Origin: Bordetella parapertussis
GTDB taxonomy: Bacteria > Pseudomonadota > Gammaproteobacteria > Burkholderiales > Burkholderiaceae_C
Reading direction: 5' to 3'
Length of the DNA stretch: 64,000 nucleotides
Assembly (NCBI GenBank): GCA_945878355.1
Contig: CAMCTC010000003.1
Coordinates: 1 to 64,000, forward strand
A model generated the notes under the pieces. It was not told the DNA's origin, ran no database searches, and saw only the letters and a list, made by a program, of their open reading frames with translations. This document shows positions 1 through 8,500 of the stretch, piece by piece. Made by a program: the position numbers and the translations under genes. Numbering within the stretch: position 1 is the first letter of the stretch; each line of letters opens with the position of its first letter.

Positions 1-445
1 CGTCCAGCCCCGACATGTCGTCGACGCTGAACACCCGCACTTGGTGTTGCCGGCGCTCGGCCCACAGGATCACGAAGCCGCCCAGAATAAAGGTGGTGGC
101 CACTGTCGGGGCGTTGAACAAGTGCGATTTCAGAAACTTGCCGAACAGCAGCCCCAGCACGGCCAGCGGCAGAAAAGCCACCCCGACATTGAGCAGCAAG
201 CGCCGCGCCTTGACATCAGTGCTCAGGCCACCCAGCACGCCGGCGATGCGGGCCCGGAATTCCCAGACCACGGCCAGGATCGCTGCCGACTGGATCACGA
301 TCTCGAACAGCTTGCCGCGCTCGTCGTTGAATTTCAGCAATGCACCGGCCAGGATCAGGTGCCCGGTGGACGACACCGGCAGGAACTCGGTCAGCCCCTC
401 GACCACGCCCATGATCGCGGCCTTGCCCAGCAACATCAAATCCAC
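1..445 (-). CDS. uppP: Undecaprenyl-diphosphatase, N-terminal part (runs off the window)
   Basis: Membrane enzyme that dephosphorylates undecaprenyl diphosphate so the lipid carrier can be reused for peptidoglycan and other envelope polymers; loss of activity gives bacitracin sensitivity. The 148 visible residues hold the family's first signature, [14 protein letters not shown] at about residues 16-29, with the conserved Glu residues, followed by hydrophobic segments. The second signature (PGxSRS) would lie beyond the window edge. I chose the GTG at 445, which has a GGGAG Shine-Dalgarno five bases upstream; an in-frame ATG three codons in (436) is the alternative. The gene is cut by the window start, so the C-terminal half is missing. 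Confidence 0.93.
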   Translation of the reverse strand, partial: MDLMLLGKAAIMGVVEGLTEFLPVSSTGHLILAGALLKFNDERGKLFEIVIQSAAILAVVWEFRARIAGVLGGLSTDVKARRLLLNVGVAFLPLAVLGLLFGKFLKSHLFNAPTVATTFILGGFVILWAERRQHQVRVFSVDDMSGLD

Positions 446-479
446 ATGCGCTCCCGGCCCAAAATCTGCGGATGATAGC

Positions 480-497
480 GGCCGGCTTCGGCCGGCC
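480..497 (-). terminator. GC-rich hairpin with TTCG/CGAA loop, probable terminator of the lipoprotein gene
   Basis: A perfect 7-bp stem (GGCCGGC/GCCGGCC) closes a four-base loop, TTCG on the plus strand and CGAA on the minus strand. It sits just past the stop codon of the minus-strand lipoprotein gene (507) and before the uppP start (445), where a terminator separating the two would be expected. There is no U-tract, so its efficiency as an intrinsic terminator is uncertain. Confidence 0.5.
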
Positions 498-506
498 TTG
501 GGGCGC

Positions 507-1085
507 TCAGTAACCGGCGCGGGCCAGCGTGATTTCCAGCCCGCGCGCCGTCACCGTCACCGCGCCGGGCTGCAGGCCGAGTTGTCGCAACGTGGCCTGA
601 CGCTCGGCAGGAACGCGGTAGATAACGAGGTCTTCGAGTGCACGCTCGGCCAATGCCTGGCCTATCCGAGCCACATTGCCGGCCTCGGCGGAGGGCTTGG
701 TCGCGGCTGCGGCGCCGGCCTCGAAACTCAGTCGATCAATCCTGACCTGGATCAGGCGGACCGAAGCATCGCGGGCGTCATAACGCAGCGTGCTGTCAAA
801 CCCGAGATGCCCGCTGCCGACCTTGCCGGACAAGCGCTCACGGCTTGACAAGTTCAGCGTCAGCGCCAAGCGGTTTTGCGCCGGCAGCAGGCGCAGCATC
901 GGCGCTGTGAGCTCCAGGTCCAAAAGCTCCAGCACCCGTCGCTGGATCGGGAACACGCCTGCGAGCAGCAGCCTGAGCTCGGTTTCGCTCAGCGTGATCA
1001 CCGTCGGCACGCCAAGTCCGGCGCAGCCTGCAAGTCCTGCGGCTGCGGCGGCCGACATCGCAGCCATCAGATTTCGTCGGTTCAT
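507..1085 (-). CDS. DUF1439/YceB-type outer membrane lipoprotein
   Basis: A 192-residue lipoprotein. The N-terminus has basic residues (MNRR), a short Ala-rich hydrophobic stretch and a lipobox LAGC with the lipidated Cys at about residue 21, so it should be processed by signal peptidase II. The mature part follows the DUF1439 (YceB-like) pattern: an ITLSETEL start, alternating beta-strand segments and a C-terminal helix plus strand. This family resembles lipid-binding folds but has no assigned reaction. It lies 61 bp upstream of uppP on the same strand, separated by a hairpin, and diverges from the efflux regulator. Family assignment is from pattern memory and moderately secure. Confidence 0.75.
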   Translation of the reverse strand: MNRRNLMAAMSAAAAAGLAGCAGLGVPTVITLSETELRLLLAGVFPIQRRVLELLDLELTAPMLRLLPAQNRLALTLNLSSRERLSGKVGSGHLGFDSTLRYDARDASVRLIQVRIDRLSFEAGAAAATKPSAEAGNVARIGQALAERALEDLVIYRVPAERQATLRQLGLQPGAVTVTARGLEITLARAGY

Positions 1086-1177
1086 GGCATCTCTTGGGCG
1101 GCGGCGCAGTGTAGGGCCAGGCCACTCAACGGTGGCGGGCCAGCGGCAGCTTGACCCATCGAAGGCCTGCGGCTACA

Positions 1178-1199
1178 TTACTGACCCATTAGTCAATAA
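1178..1199. promoter_or_regulatory. Inverted repeat abutting the TetR start codon, candidate auto-operator
   Basis: Two 8-base arms, TTACTGAC (1178-1185) and GTCAATAA (1192-1199), pair with one mismatch around a 6-base spacer. The core TGAC-N6-GTCA resembles operators of TetR repressors next to RND pumps. The palindrome ends one base before the ATG at 1201, so bound repressor would block the promoter or the start region. It leaves no room for a Shine-Dalgarno sequence, so the regulator may be translated from a leaderless transcript. Confidence 0.55.
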
Positions 1200-1200
1200 A

Positions 1201-1878
1201 ATGCCAAGCACCGAACCCAGCCATCGCCGCCGCAAGCAAGCCCGCCCACAGGAACTGCTAGACGCAGCACTCGAGCTTTTTGTCGAGAAAGGCTTTGCGG
1301 CGACCCGGGCTGAAGAGGTGGCCTTGCATGCGGGTGTCTCCAAAGGCACGCTGTACCGCTACTACCCGAGCAAGGAAGACCTGCTCAAGGCGGTGATCAG
1401 CCACAACCTGTCGGCCCGAATCGCTGAAGGCGCCGACATGGCAGCCCGGTTTGAAGGCAGCGCGGGGGCATTGCTGCGCGGCATGCTGATCGACTGGTGG
1501 ACCCAGCTCTACGACAGCCCGGCCGCGGGCGTGTTCAAGCTGGTGATCACCGAGGTGCGAAATTTCCCGGAGATCGCGCAGCACTATGCCAGCGCAGTGG
1601 TCGAGCCGGCCCACCAGTTGCTCGGCAGCATCGTTCGCCGAGGCATCGCACAAGGTGAATTCCGAAGCGTCGATATCGGCCACGCGGTCCACTCGTTGGT
1701 GCTGCCGCTGGTGATGATCTGCCTGCACCGCCATTCGCTGGGCGCCTGCGCGCTGGACTGGCACCTCGATGGCCCGGCCTTCATCGCCCAGCATGTGAAC
1801 CTGGTGCTCGACGGGCTGTGCGCCCAGCCAGCCGGTCAGCCCAAAGCTGGCCTGCCAACCCCATCACTGTCTCGCTGA
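1201..1878 (+). CDS. TetR/AcrR-family transcriptional repressor of the RND efflux operon
   Basis: A 225-residue regulator. Residues about 15-60 form the TetR DNA-binding domain: LLDAALELFVEKGFAAT, then the recognition helix AGVSKGTLYRYYPSKEDLL. The C-terminal ligand-binding half is variable, as usual. Start at 1201 gives the standard short basic N-terminus; no ribosome-binding site precedes it because an inverted repeat fills that space. It is followed 6 bp downstream by the adaptor gene, making a regulator-adaptor-pump operon that is probably self-repressed through the palindrome. The inducer cannot be predicted. Confidence 0.9.
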   Translation: MPSTEPSHRRRKQARPQELLDAALELFVEKGFAATRAEEVALHAGVSKGTLYRYYPSKEDLLKAVISHNLSARIAEGADMAARFEGSAGALLRGMLIDWWTQLYDSPAAGVFKLVITEVRNFPEIAQHYASAVVEPAHQLLGSIVRRGIAQGEFRSVDIGHAVHSLVLPLVMICLHRHSLGACALDWHLDGPAFIAQHVNLVLDGLCAQPAGQPKAGLPTPSLSR

Positions 1879-1884
1879 TCCTTC

Positions 1885-3054
1885 ATGAAAACCTGGCTCC
1901 GTTGGTTGCTGCTGTCGATTGTGTTGTTGGTCTTGATCGTGTTTGGGGTGCGCTCGCTCAGGCAGCGCACACCCGCCGTGGCGCCGCCCGCCGCGGCGGC
2001 CAGCGCCGCGATCAACGCGCTGGAGTTGGGTGCGCAAGACGTGACCCTGGTGATGCGCCTGCCGCTGACCAGAGTTCTGGACGTCTCAGGCAGCCTGAGG
2101 GCGGTCAACAGCGCTTTCGTCAAGGCCCGCGTGGCCGCTGAAATCCAGCGACTCGACGTTCGAGAAGGGGACGCCGTGCGCGCCGGCCAACAGCTCGGTC
2201 AGCTCGACGCGACCGAGTTTGATTGGCGCTTGCGCCAAGCCGAGCAGCAGGCCGCTGCGGCGCGCGCGCAGTTGGAGATCGCCCAGCGACAGTTCACCAA
2301 CAACAAGGCCTTGGTGGCCCAGGGCTTCATTTCGCCCACCGCGCTGGACAGCTCGGCATCGAGCGAAGCAGGTGCCCATGCCACGCTGCAAGCCGCGCTG
2401 GCCGCCGTGGAACTGGCCCGCAAGTCGCGCGCCGACGCGGTGCTCGTTGCACCGATCGCGGGCCTGGTCGCACAGCGCCTGGCCCAGCCCGGCGAGCGGG
2501 TCGCGGTCGACGCCAAGATTCTGGAGATCGTCGACCTGTCGCGGATCGAGCTCGAGGCTGCGATCGCACCGCAAGACCTGGCCACGCTGAGGGTCGGCGC
2601 GCAAGCCCGGTTGTCGGTCGACGGCATCACTGACACCATGGCTGCCAGCGTGGTGCGGATCAACCCCAGCGCCCAGGCCGGCTCACGCACCGTGACCGCC
2701 TACTTGGCCGTGACACCGCACCCCAGCCTGCGCAATGGTTTGTTTGCACGTGGCTGGATCTCGCTCGACAAACGCAACGCGCTGGTGCTGCCGCTGTCGG
2801 CGGTGCGCAGCGACCAGGCCAAGCCCTATGCAATTCGCATCAACCAGGGCCGCGCCGAACAGCGCATGCTGAGCCTGGGCACACGCGGCCAGTCCGACGG
2901 CGTCGATGTGGTCGAAATCCTGGCCGGCCTGGCCGAAGGCGACCAGGTGCTTGCAGCCAGCGCCGGAGCAGTGCCTGCAGGCGTGCTGCTGAAAGCGCCG
3001 CCCCTGGTCGCAGCATCGGCCTCGGCCTCGGCCTCGGCCAGCGCGAGCCGCTGA
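1885..3054 (+). CDS. RND efflux periplasmic adaptor (membrane fusion protein)
   Basis: A 389-residue AcrA/MexA-like adaptor linking the inner-membrane pump to the outer-membrane channel. It opens with an N-terminal membrane anchor (hydrophobic stretch at residues 6-24). It then has the lipoyl-like half-motif VRAGQQLGQLDATEFDWRL, a coiled-coil hairpin rich in Ala, Gln and Arg, the second lipoyl half VLVAPIAGLVAQR, and beta-barrel and membrane-proximal domains. The C-terminus ends in an alternating Ala-Ser tail encoded by a hexanucleotide repeat. It is 6 bp from both the regulator upstream and the pump downstream, so the three are surely co-transcribed. Confidence 0.92.
   Translation: MKTWLRWLLLSIVLLVLIVFGVRSLRQRTPAVAPPAAAASAAINALELGAQDVTLVMRLPLTRVLDVSGSLRAVNSAFVKARVAAEIQRLDVREGDAVRAGQQLGQLDATEFDWRLRQAEQQAAAARAQLEIAQRQFTNNKALVAQGFISPTALDSSASSEAGAHATLQAALAAVELARKSRADAVLVAPIAGLVAQRLAQPGERVAVDAKILEIVDLSRIELEAAIAPQDLATLRVGAQARLSVDGITDTMAASVVRINPSAQAGSRTVTAYLAVTPHPSLRNGLFARGWISLDKRNALVLPLSAVRSDQAKPYAIRINQGRAEQRMLSLGTRGQSDGVDVVEILAGLAEGDQVLAASAGAVPAGVLLKAPPLVAASASASASASASR
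3016..3039 (+). repeat. Hexanucleotide tandem repeat (TCGGCC x4)
   Basis: Four perfect copies of TCGGCC encode the Ala-Ser tail of the adaptor just before its stop codon. The unit is two codons long, so gain or loss of copies would change tail length without a frameshift. Confidence 0.85.
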
Positions 3055-3060
3055 ACCGCC

Positions 3061-6000
3061 ATGTGGTTCACTCGCCTGTCGATCGGCAACCCGGTGATGG
3101 CCGTGATGGTCATGCTGGCCTTCGTCGTGCTGGGTTTGTTTTCGTACCAGCGACTGAAGGTCGACCAGTTTCCAGAGATTGATTTCCCGACCGTCGTCGT
3201 GCAGACCGATTACCCGGGTGCAGCGCCCGAGGTCGTCGAGTCCGAGGTCACCCGCAAGATCGAGGAAGCCGTCAACACGATCGCCGGCATCAACCAGCTG
3301 TTCTCGCGCAGCTACGAGAGCAGCTCGGTCGTGATCGTTCAGTTCAACCTCGATGTCAACGGCCGCCGCGCCGCCGACGACGTGCGCGAAAAGCTCGCCA
3401 TCATCAAGGCCAGCTTCCGCGATGAGGTCAAGGAGCCGCGGGTCTCCCGGTTCGATCCAGCGAGCACGCCTATTTTTTCGATCGCCGTGACCTCGCCAGA
3501 CGCGAGCAAGAGCGTTCAGGAGCTCACCACCTACGCCGACCAGGTGCTGACCAAGCGGCTGGAGAACGTCCGGGGTGTGGGGTCGATTGCGTTGGTGGGT
3601 GGCGTCAAGCGCGAGATCAACGTCTACCTCAAGCCGCAGGCGATGGAGGCCTTTGGCGTTGGGGTCGAGGCGGTGATGGCAGCGGTGCGAACCGAGAACC
3701 AGGACTTGCCCGCCGGCAGCCTGCGCTCGCGCGACGCCGAGCGCAGCGTCCAGATCCTCGGCCGGGTCAAACGCCCTGAGGATCTCAACGGGCTGATCGT
3801 CGCGCGGCGAGGCGGCGCAGGCGGCCAACCAGTGCGGCTGTCGCAGGTGGCCGATGTGGTCGATGGCCCCGAAGAGCTGGAGAACCTCGCGCTCTACAAC
3901 GGGCAGCGAATGCTCGCCCTCGAGGTCAAGAAGAGCCAAGGCGAAAACACCATCGACGTCGTCGACGGCCTGCTGTCGACGATCGCATTGCTCAAACCGC
4001 AGTTGCCGCCAGGCATGTCGTTGGAAGTGATACGCGACGGCTCACGCTCGATCCGGGTCTCGGTCGCGAACGTCAAGCGCACGCTTTTCGAAGGCGCGCT
4101 GCTGACGATTGCGATCGTTTTCCTGTTCCTCAACTCGTGGCGCTCGACCGTGATCACCGGGCTGACGCTGCCGATTGCGCTGATCGGCACTTTCGCGTTC
4201 ATGGACATGTTCGGCTTCACGATCAACATGATCACGCTGATGGCGATGAGCTTGTGCGTCGGCCTGCTGATCGACGACGCGATCGTCGTGCGCGAGAACA
4301 TCGTGCGCCATGTGCAGATGGGCAAGAGTGCACGTGAGGCCGCGTTGGCGGGCACCAACGAGATCGGGCTGGCGGTGCTGGCGACGACGCTGTCGATCGT
4401 CGCGGTATTTCTGCCGATCGGTTTCATGAGCGGCATCATCGGCAAGTTCTTCCACGAATTCGGGTTGACGATCGTCGCAGCGGTGATGATCTCGATGTTC
4501 GTCAGCTTCACGCTCGACCCGATGCTGAGCTCGGTCTGGCACGACCCGGCGATAGACCGCGAGCACAAGCGCGGCGAGCGCTTCAAGCCGGTCGGCCTGT
4601 ACGACCACACGCTGGGCCGCTTGACCCATGCGGTGGACCAAGCCGCTCACCGACTGGGTGACGCCTATGTCGCGACGCTGGCCTGGTCGCTGCGCCACAA
4701 AGGCGTGACGGTGTCGATCGCGCTGTCGACCCTGGTCGGCGCGATCGCGCTGCTGCCGATGCTGGGCACCGAGTTCGTGCCCAAGGCCGATTACTCCGAG
4801 ACCAACCTGAGCTACTACACGCCAGTGGGCTCGTCGCTGGCGAGCACCGAGGCCAGAGCACGCCAGGTCGATGCGATCCTGCGCGAGATGCCCGAGGTGA
4901 AGTACACGCTGTCGACCATCAACACCGGGCAGGCCGCTGGGCGCAACTACGTGTCGGTGTTCATCCGGCTGGTCGACCGAAAAGACCGCAAGCGCAGCGT
5001 CGACGAGATGTCGGTGCCGCTGCGCGCCAGGCTCAACGCGCTGGCCGGCATCACCGTCACCCACGTCGGGCTGGTCGATTCGGTAGGCGGTGGCAAACCC
5101 ATCTCGCTGTCGATCCAAGGCACCGACCTGGTCGAACTGCAGCGCCTGACGACGACCTTGATGGCCAAGCTGGCAAAAATCCCGGGTCTGGTCGACCCCG
5201 ACACCAGCATGAAGCCGCCTAAGCCGACCGTCGCGATCGAGGTGCGACGCGACGCTGCCAATGACCTGGGCCTGTCGGTGGGCAGCATCACCAACAGTTT
5301 GCGGGCCATGGTGGCTGGACAGACCGTGGGCGATTGGCGCGCCGCCAACGACCAGACCTACGACATCAAGGTCAGGCTGGCGCCAGCCTCGCGCGACAAC
5401 CCGCAGGACCTGGGCCGCATCAGCCTGGTGTTGGGCAGCAACCCCGACGGCTCATCGCGCAGCGTTCGACTGTCCCAGGTGGCCGACATCCGCGCCGGCT
5501 TTGGCGCAACCCAGGTCAACCGGCGCGACCTCAACCGCGAAAGCGAACTCAGTGCCAACACCGACGGCCGCTCGGTGGGCGAAGTCTCGACCGACGTCCG
5601 CAAACTGATCGCAGCCACACCGCTGCCACCAGGCTACAGCTACCGCTTTGGCGGCTCGACCAAGGACATGCAAGAGAGTTTTGGCTATGCCTTGTCGGCG
5701 TTGGCGCTGGGCGTGGTCTTCATCTACATGATCTTGGCCTCGCAGTTCCGCAGTTTCCTGCAGCCGCTGGCGCTGATGAGTTCGCTGCCGCTCACGTTGA
5801 TCGGCGTGGTCGGCGCGCTGCTGGTCTGGCGCAGCACGCTCAACATGTTCTCTGTCATCGGCGTGATCATGCTGATGGGCTTGGTGACCAAGAACGCAAT
5901 CCTGCTGGTCGACTTTGCGATCCGGGCTCGTGCGACCACGACCGACGACCAAGGCCTGGAAACACCAGGTCTGCCGCGCAACGAAGCCTTGTTGCTGGCC

Positions 6001-6270
6001 GCCAAGGTGCGGCTGCGGCCGATCTTGATGACGACGCTGGCGATGATCTTCGGCATGCTGCCGCTGGCGCTGGCGCTGACCGAAGGGTCGGAGCAACGCG
6101 CCCCCATGGGCCAAGCGGTGATCGGAGGCGTCATCACCTCATCGCTGCTGACGCTGGTGGTCGTGCCGGTGATCTACTGTTGGCTCGATGACATGGGGTC
6201 ATGGATCCAGCGCAAACTCACGCGCGCTGCTTCAGCCGAACAGCCTATCGCAGCGGCTGCGCCGAAATAG
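3061..6270 (+). CDS. RND-family multidrug efflux pump (AcrB/MexB-like, HAE1 group)
   Basis: A 1069-residue inner-membrane proton/drug antiporter of standard family length. The first transmembrane helix begins at residue 10 (NPVMAVMVMLAFVVLG). A large periplasmic loop with porter and docking segments follows, then a cluster of helices carrying the proton-relay pair D405-D406 in LLIDDAIVVREN. The second half repeats this arrangement, with a conserved Lys in VTKNAILLVDFA and the final helices near 1000-1050. The short KVDQFPEIDFPTV start and overall pattern match MdtB/MdtC/CzcA-like to HAE1 pumps; substrates could be drugs, detergents or solvents rather than metals. It starts 6 bp after the adaptor stop. 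Confidence 0.94.
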   Translation: MWFTRLSIGNPVMAVMVMLAFVVLGLFSYQRLKVDQFPEIDFPTVVVQTDYPGAAPEVVESEVTRKIEEAVNTIAGINQLFSRSYESSSVVIVQFNLDVNGRRAADDVREKLAIIKASFRDEVKEPRVSRFDPASTPIFSIAVTSPDASKSVQELTTYADQVLTKRLENVRGVGSIALVGGVKREINVYLKPQAMEAFGVGVEAVMAAVRTENQDLPAGSLRSRDAERSVQILGRVKRPEDLNGLIVARRGGAGGQPVRLSQVADVVDGPEELENLALYNGQRMLALEVKKSQGENTIDVVDGLLSTIALLKPQLPPGMSLEVIRDGSRSIRVSVANVKRTLFEGALLTIAIVFLFLNSWRSTVITGLTLPIALIGTFAFMDMFGFTINMITLMAMSLCVGLLIDDAIVVRENIVRHVQMGKSAREAALAGTNEIGLAVLATTLSIVAVFLPIGFMSGIIGKFFHEFGLTIVAAVMISMFVSFTLDPMLSSVWHDPAIDREHKRGERFKPVGLYDHTLGRLTHAVDQAAHRLGDAYVATLAWSLRHKGVTVSIALSTLVGAIALLPMLGTEFVPKADYSETNLSYYTPVGSSLASTEARARQVDAILREMPEVKYTLSTINTGQAAGRNYVSVFIRLVDRKDRKRSVDEMSVPLRARLNALAGITVTHVGLVDSVGGGKPISLSIQGTDLVELQRLTTTLMAKLAKIPGLVDPDTSMKPPKPTVAIEVRRDAANDLGLSVGSITNSLRAMVAGQTVGDWRAANDQTYDIKVRLAPASRDNPQDLGRISLVLGSNPDGSSRSVRLSQVADIRAGFGATQVNRRDLNRESELSANTDGRSVGEVSTDVRKLIAATPLPPGYSYRFGGSTKDMQESFGYALSALALGVVFIYMILASQFRSFLQPLALMSSLPLTLIGVVGALLVWRSTLNMFSVIGVIMLMGLVTKNAILLVDFAIRARATTTDDQGLETPGLPRNEALLLAAKVRLRPILMTTLAMIFGMLPLALALTEGSEQRAPMGQAVIGGVITSSLLTLVVVPVIYCWLDDMGSWIQRKLTRAASAEQPIAAAAPK

Positions 6271-6331
6271 AATCCGCAGTGATCCACCCGACAGCGCCCG
6301 CCCCCTTTCCAAGACCGCCAGGACTAGCACG

Positions 6332-6997
6332 ATGAACATCGAACAGGCCCGCTTCAACATGATCGAGCAGCAGATCCGCCCCTGGGACGTGCTCGATCAC
6401 GGCGTGTTGTCCTTGCTGGCCATGGTGCGGCGCGAGGATTTCGTGCCGCCAGCCTACAAAGCGCTGGCTTTTGTCGATACCGAGGTGCCGCTGGCGCCCG
6501 GCGGCCGCGACGGCCAGTGCATGTTGGCGCCGCGCGTAGAGGCCAGGTTGCTGCAAGAGTCGCATGTCCAACGTCACGAGCGGGTGCTCGAGATCGGTGC
6601 AGGCTCCGGCTTCATGGCGGCGCTGCTGGCGCACCGGTCGCAATCGGTGATCACGCTTGAGCGCGTGCCCGCGCTCGCCGAAATGGCCGCAGCCAACCTG
6701 CGCCGCGCCGGCGTGCTCAATGCCAGCGTGCGCGAGGCCGACGGCGCACTAGGCCTGTCCAGCGAGGCGCCCTTCGACCTGATCATGCTGTCGGGCTCGG
6801 TGGCGGAACTGCCGCAAGTGTTGCTCGATCAGATCAAGATCGGTGGCCGCTTGCTGGCCATCGTCGGTCAGGAGCCCGTGATGCGCGCGGTGCGGATCAC
6901 CCGGCTGTCGGCCACCGCGCTGAAGTCGGAGGACCTGTTCGACACCGTCGCGCCACGCCTGATCGGCATCGCCGAACCGAGCCGCTTCGCGTTCTGA
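6332..6997 (+). CDS. pcm: Protein-L-isoaspartate O-methyltransferase family protein
   Basis: A 221-residue SAM-dependent methyltransferase of the Pcm group, which methylates isoaspartyl residues in damaged proteins. Visible motifs are the N-terminal IEQQIRPWDVLD and the RREDFVPPAYKALAFVD segment, and the SAM-binding loop VLEIGAGSGFMAALLA near residues 85-100. In Burkholderiales a gene of this type regularly precedes tolC, and here it lies between the RND pump and the TolC-like gene. Start ATG at 6332 gives the family N-terminus (MNIEQARFNMIEQQIRPW). The family includes members whose repair activity is untested, so the exact role is inferred. Confidence 0.85.
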   Translation: MNIEQARFNMIEQQIRPWDVLDHGVLSLLAMVRREDFVPPAYKALAFVDTEVPLAPGGRDGQCMLAPRVEARLLQESHVQRHERVLEIGAGSGFMAALLAHRSQSVITLERVPALAEMAAANLRRAGVLNASVREADGALGLSSEAPFDLIMLSGSVAELPQVLLDQIKIGGRLLAIVGQEPVMRAVRITRLSATALKSEDLFDTVAPRLIGIAEPSRFAF

Positions 6998-7084
6998 GTT
7001 GCGACGCACGATGCCTTGATGCGGTGAATCCGTCGACCGCAATTCCACCCGATTTTCGATCAGCCCACCAAGAGGATTCAGTTC

Positions 7085-8455
7085 ATGCACAGCCAGAAAT
7101 CAGGTCTACTGCCCCGGCTCGCCCGTCCGAGCCTGCTGGTGCTGGCGCTGGGGACAGCGCTGGCCAGCAACGCTCAAGCGCAGCGCTTGTTGGAGATGTA
7201 TGACGCTGCCCGCGCCTATGACGCCAGCTACCAGTCGGCGCGATCGCAGGCCGAATCAACCGTCTTCAAGGCCGAACAGAGCCGAGCCCTGAACCGCGCC
7301 ACCGTCAACGCCACAGGCTCGCTCGGGCTGGTCCGGGCCGACACACCGACCTCCCCCACGACCACCTCGACCAACACGCTCCAGCAATCGCTTGGATTGA
7401 CGGCGCAGCAGTCCTTGTTCAACCGAGGCAACGACGCGACGATCTCACAGGCCGAGCGCGGCATCGAGCTGGCGCGAGCGCAGCTGCTGGCCGTCGAGCA
7501 AGACCTGATCGTTAGGGTTGCCCAAGCCTATTTCGACGTGCTGACATCCACCGACGCGCTCGGAACGGTACAGACTGGGAAAAAGGCGATCGCCGAGCAG
7601 CTCGCATCGGCCAAGCGCAATTTCGAGGTCGGCACCGCCACCATCACTGACACGCGCGAGGCGCAGGCCCGTTTCGACCTCGCCACAGCGCAAGAACTCG
7701 CGGCCGAGAACGATCTCAACGTCAAGCGCCTGGCGCTCGAGAGCGTCGTCGGCCGCAACGGCCTGAACCCGAAGCCGATGGCCGTGCCGGTGCTGCTGCC
7801 CACGCTGCTGCCGGCCAATGTCGAGGAGTGGGTGACACAGGCCGACAGCGTCAGCCCGCAGCTGCAGCAACTGCGCATCGCGCGAGAAGTGGCCAAGCTC
7901 GAAACCGCGAAGGCACGTACCGGCAACCTGCCAACCGTGGGGCTGAGCGCGTCGATGACCGAGGCCCACACGCGCCTGAGCTACCAGACCAAGACTGGTA
8001 CACCGCCGAGTCTTTCCGGCACAGGCTTCACCACCAGCATCGCGCTGCAGTTCAACATGCCGCTGTACACCGGCGATTCGGTGCAGAACCGCATCAAGGA
8101 GACCCTGGTGCTCGAAGACAAGGCGCAGAGCGACCTCGAGGCCGCCCGGCGCAGCGTGGCCCAGGGCACGCGCAGCGCCTTCTTCGGTGTGCGATCGCTG
8201 CGGGCTCAGGTCACGGCACTGGAAGCGGCCGAGTCGTCGAGCCAGCTTGCGCTGGAGGCAACCCAACTCGGCTACAAGGTCGGCGTTCGCGTCAACCTCG
8301 ATGTGCTGAACTCACAAACCCAGCTGTTCCAGGCCCAGCGCGACCTGGCGAAGGCACGCTACGACGTCGTCGTCAACAGCCTGAAGCTGCGCCAGGCCTC
8401 GGGCCAACTGCAGCCCCAGGATGTGAACGCGGTCGACGCCTTGCTGGCGCGCTGA
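7085..8455 (+). CDS. TolC-family outer membrane efflux channel
   Basis: A 456-residue outer-membrane factor. An N-terminal Sec signal peptide (ends near ASNAQA, residue 32) is followed by RLLEMYDAARAYDASYQSARSQ, typical of TolC itself rather than OprM lipoproteins. Two tandem outer-membrane efflux repeats follow: long amphipathic helices such as DLIVRVAQAYFDVLTSTDAL and the second-repeat counterpart near the C-terminus (GYKVGVRVNLDVLNSQTQLFQAQRD pattern). It can complete a tripartite pump with the adaptor and RND protein upstream, or serve several exporters as TolC does. It converges with waaA, 45 bp away. Confidence 0.92.
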   Translation: MHSQKSGLLPRLARPSLLVLALGTALASNAQAQRLLEMYDAARAYDASYQSARSQAESTVFKAEQSRALNRATVNATGSLGLVRADTPTSPTTTSTNTLQQSLGLTAQQSLFNRGNDATISQAERGIELARAQLLAVEQDLIVRVAQAYFDVLTSTDALGTVQTGKKAIAEQLASAKRNFEVGTATITDTREAQARFDLATAQELAAENDLNVKRLALESVVGRNGLNPKPMAVPVLLPTLLPANVEEWVTQADSVSPQLQQLRIAREVAKLETAKARTGNLPTVGLSASMTEAHTRLSYQTKTGTPPSLSGTGFTTSIALQFNMPLYTGDSVQNRIKETLVLEDKAQSDLEAARRSVAQGTRSAFFGVRSLRAQVTALEAAESSSQLALEATQLGYKVGVRVNLDVLNSQTQLFQAQRDLAKARYDVVVNSLKLRQASGQLQPQDVNAVDALLAR

Positions 8456-8500
8456 GCGCTGGGCATCTGGCAACAGCCGGGCTCTCGCCAGTCGCCCCGG

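Noticed and set aside
4042..5118. Long open frame antisense to the RND pump gene (358 codons)
   Set aside because: It is His/Arg/Asp-rich low-complexity sequence produced by GC-rich codon structure on the other strand, with no family pattern.
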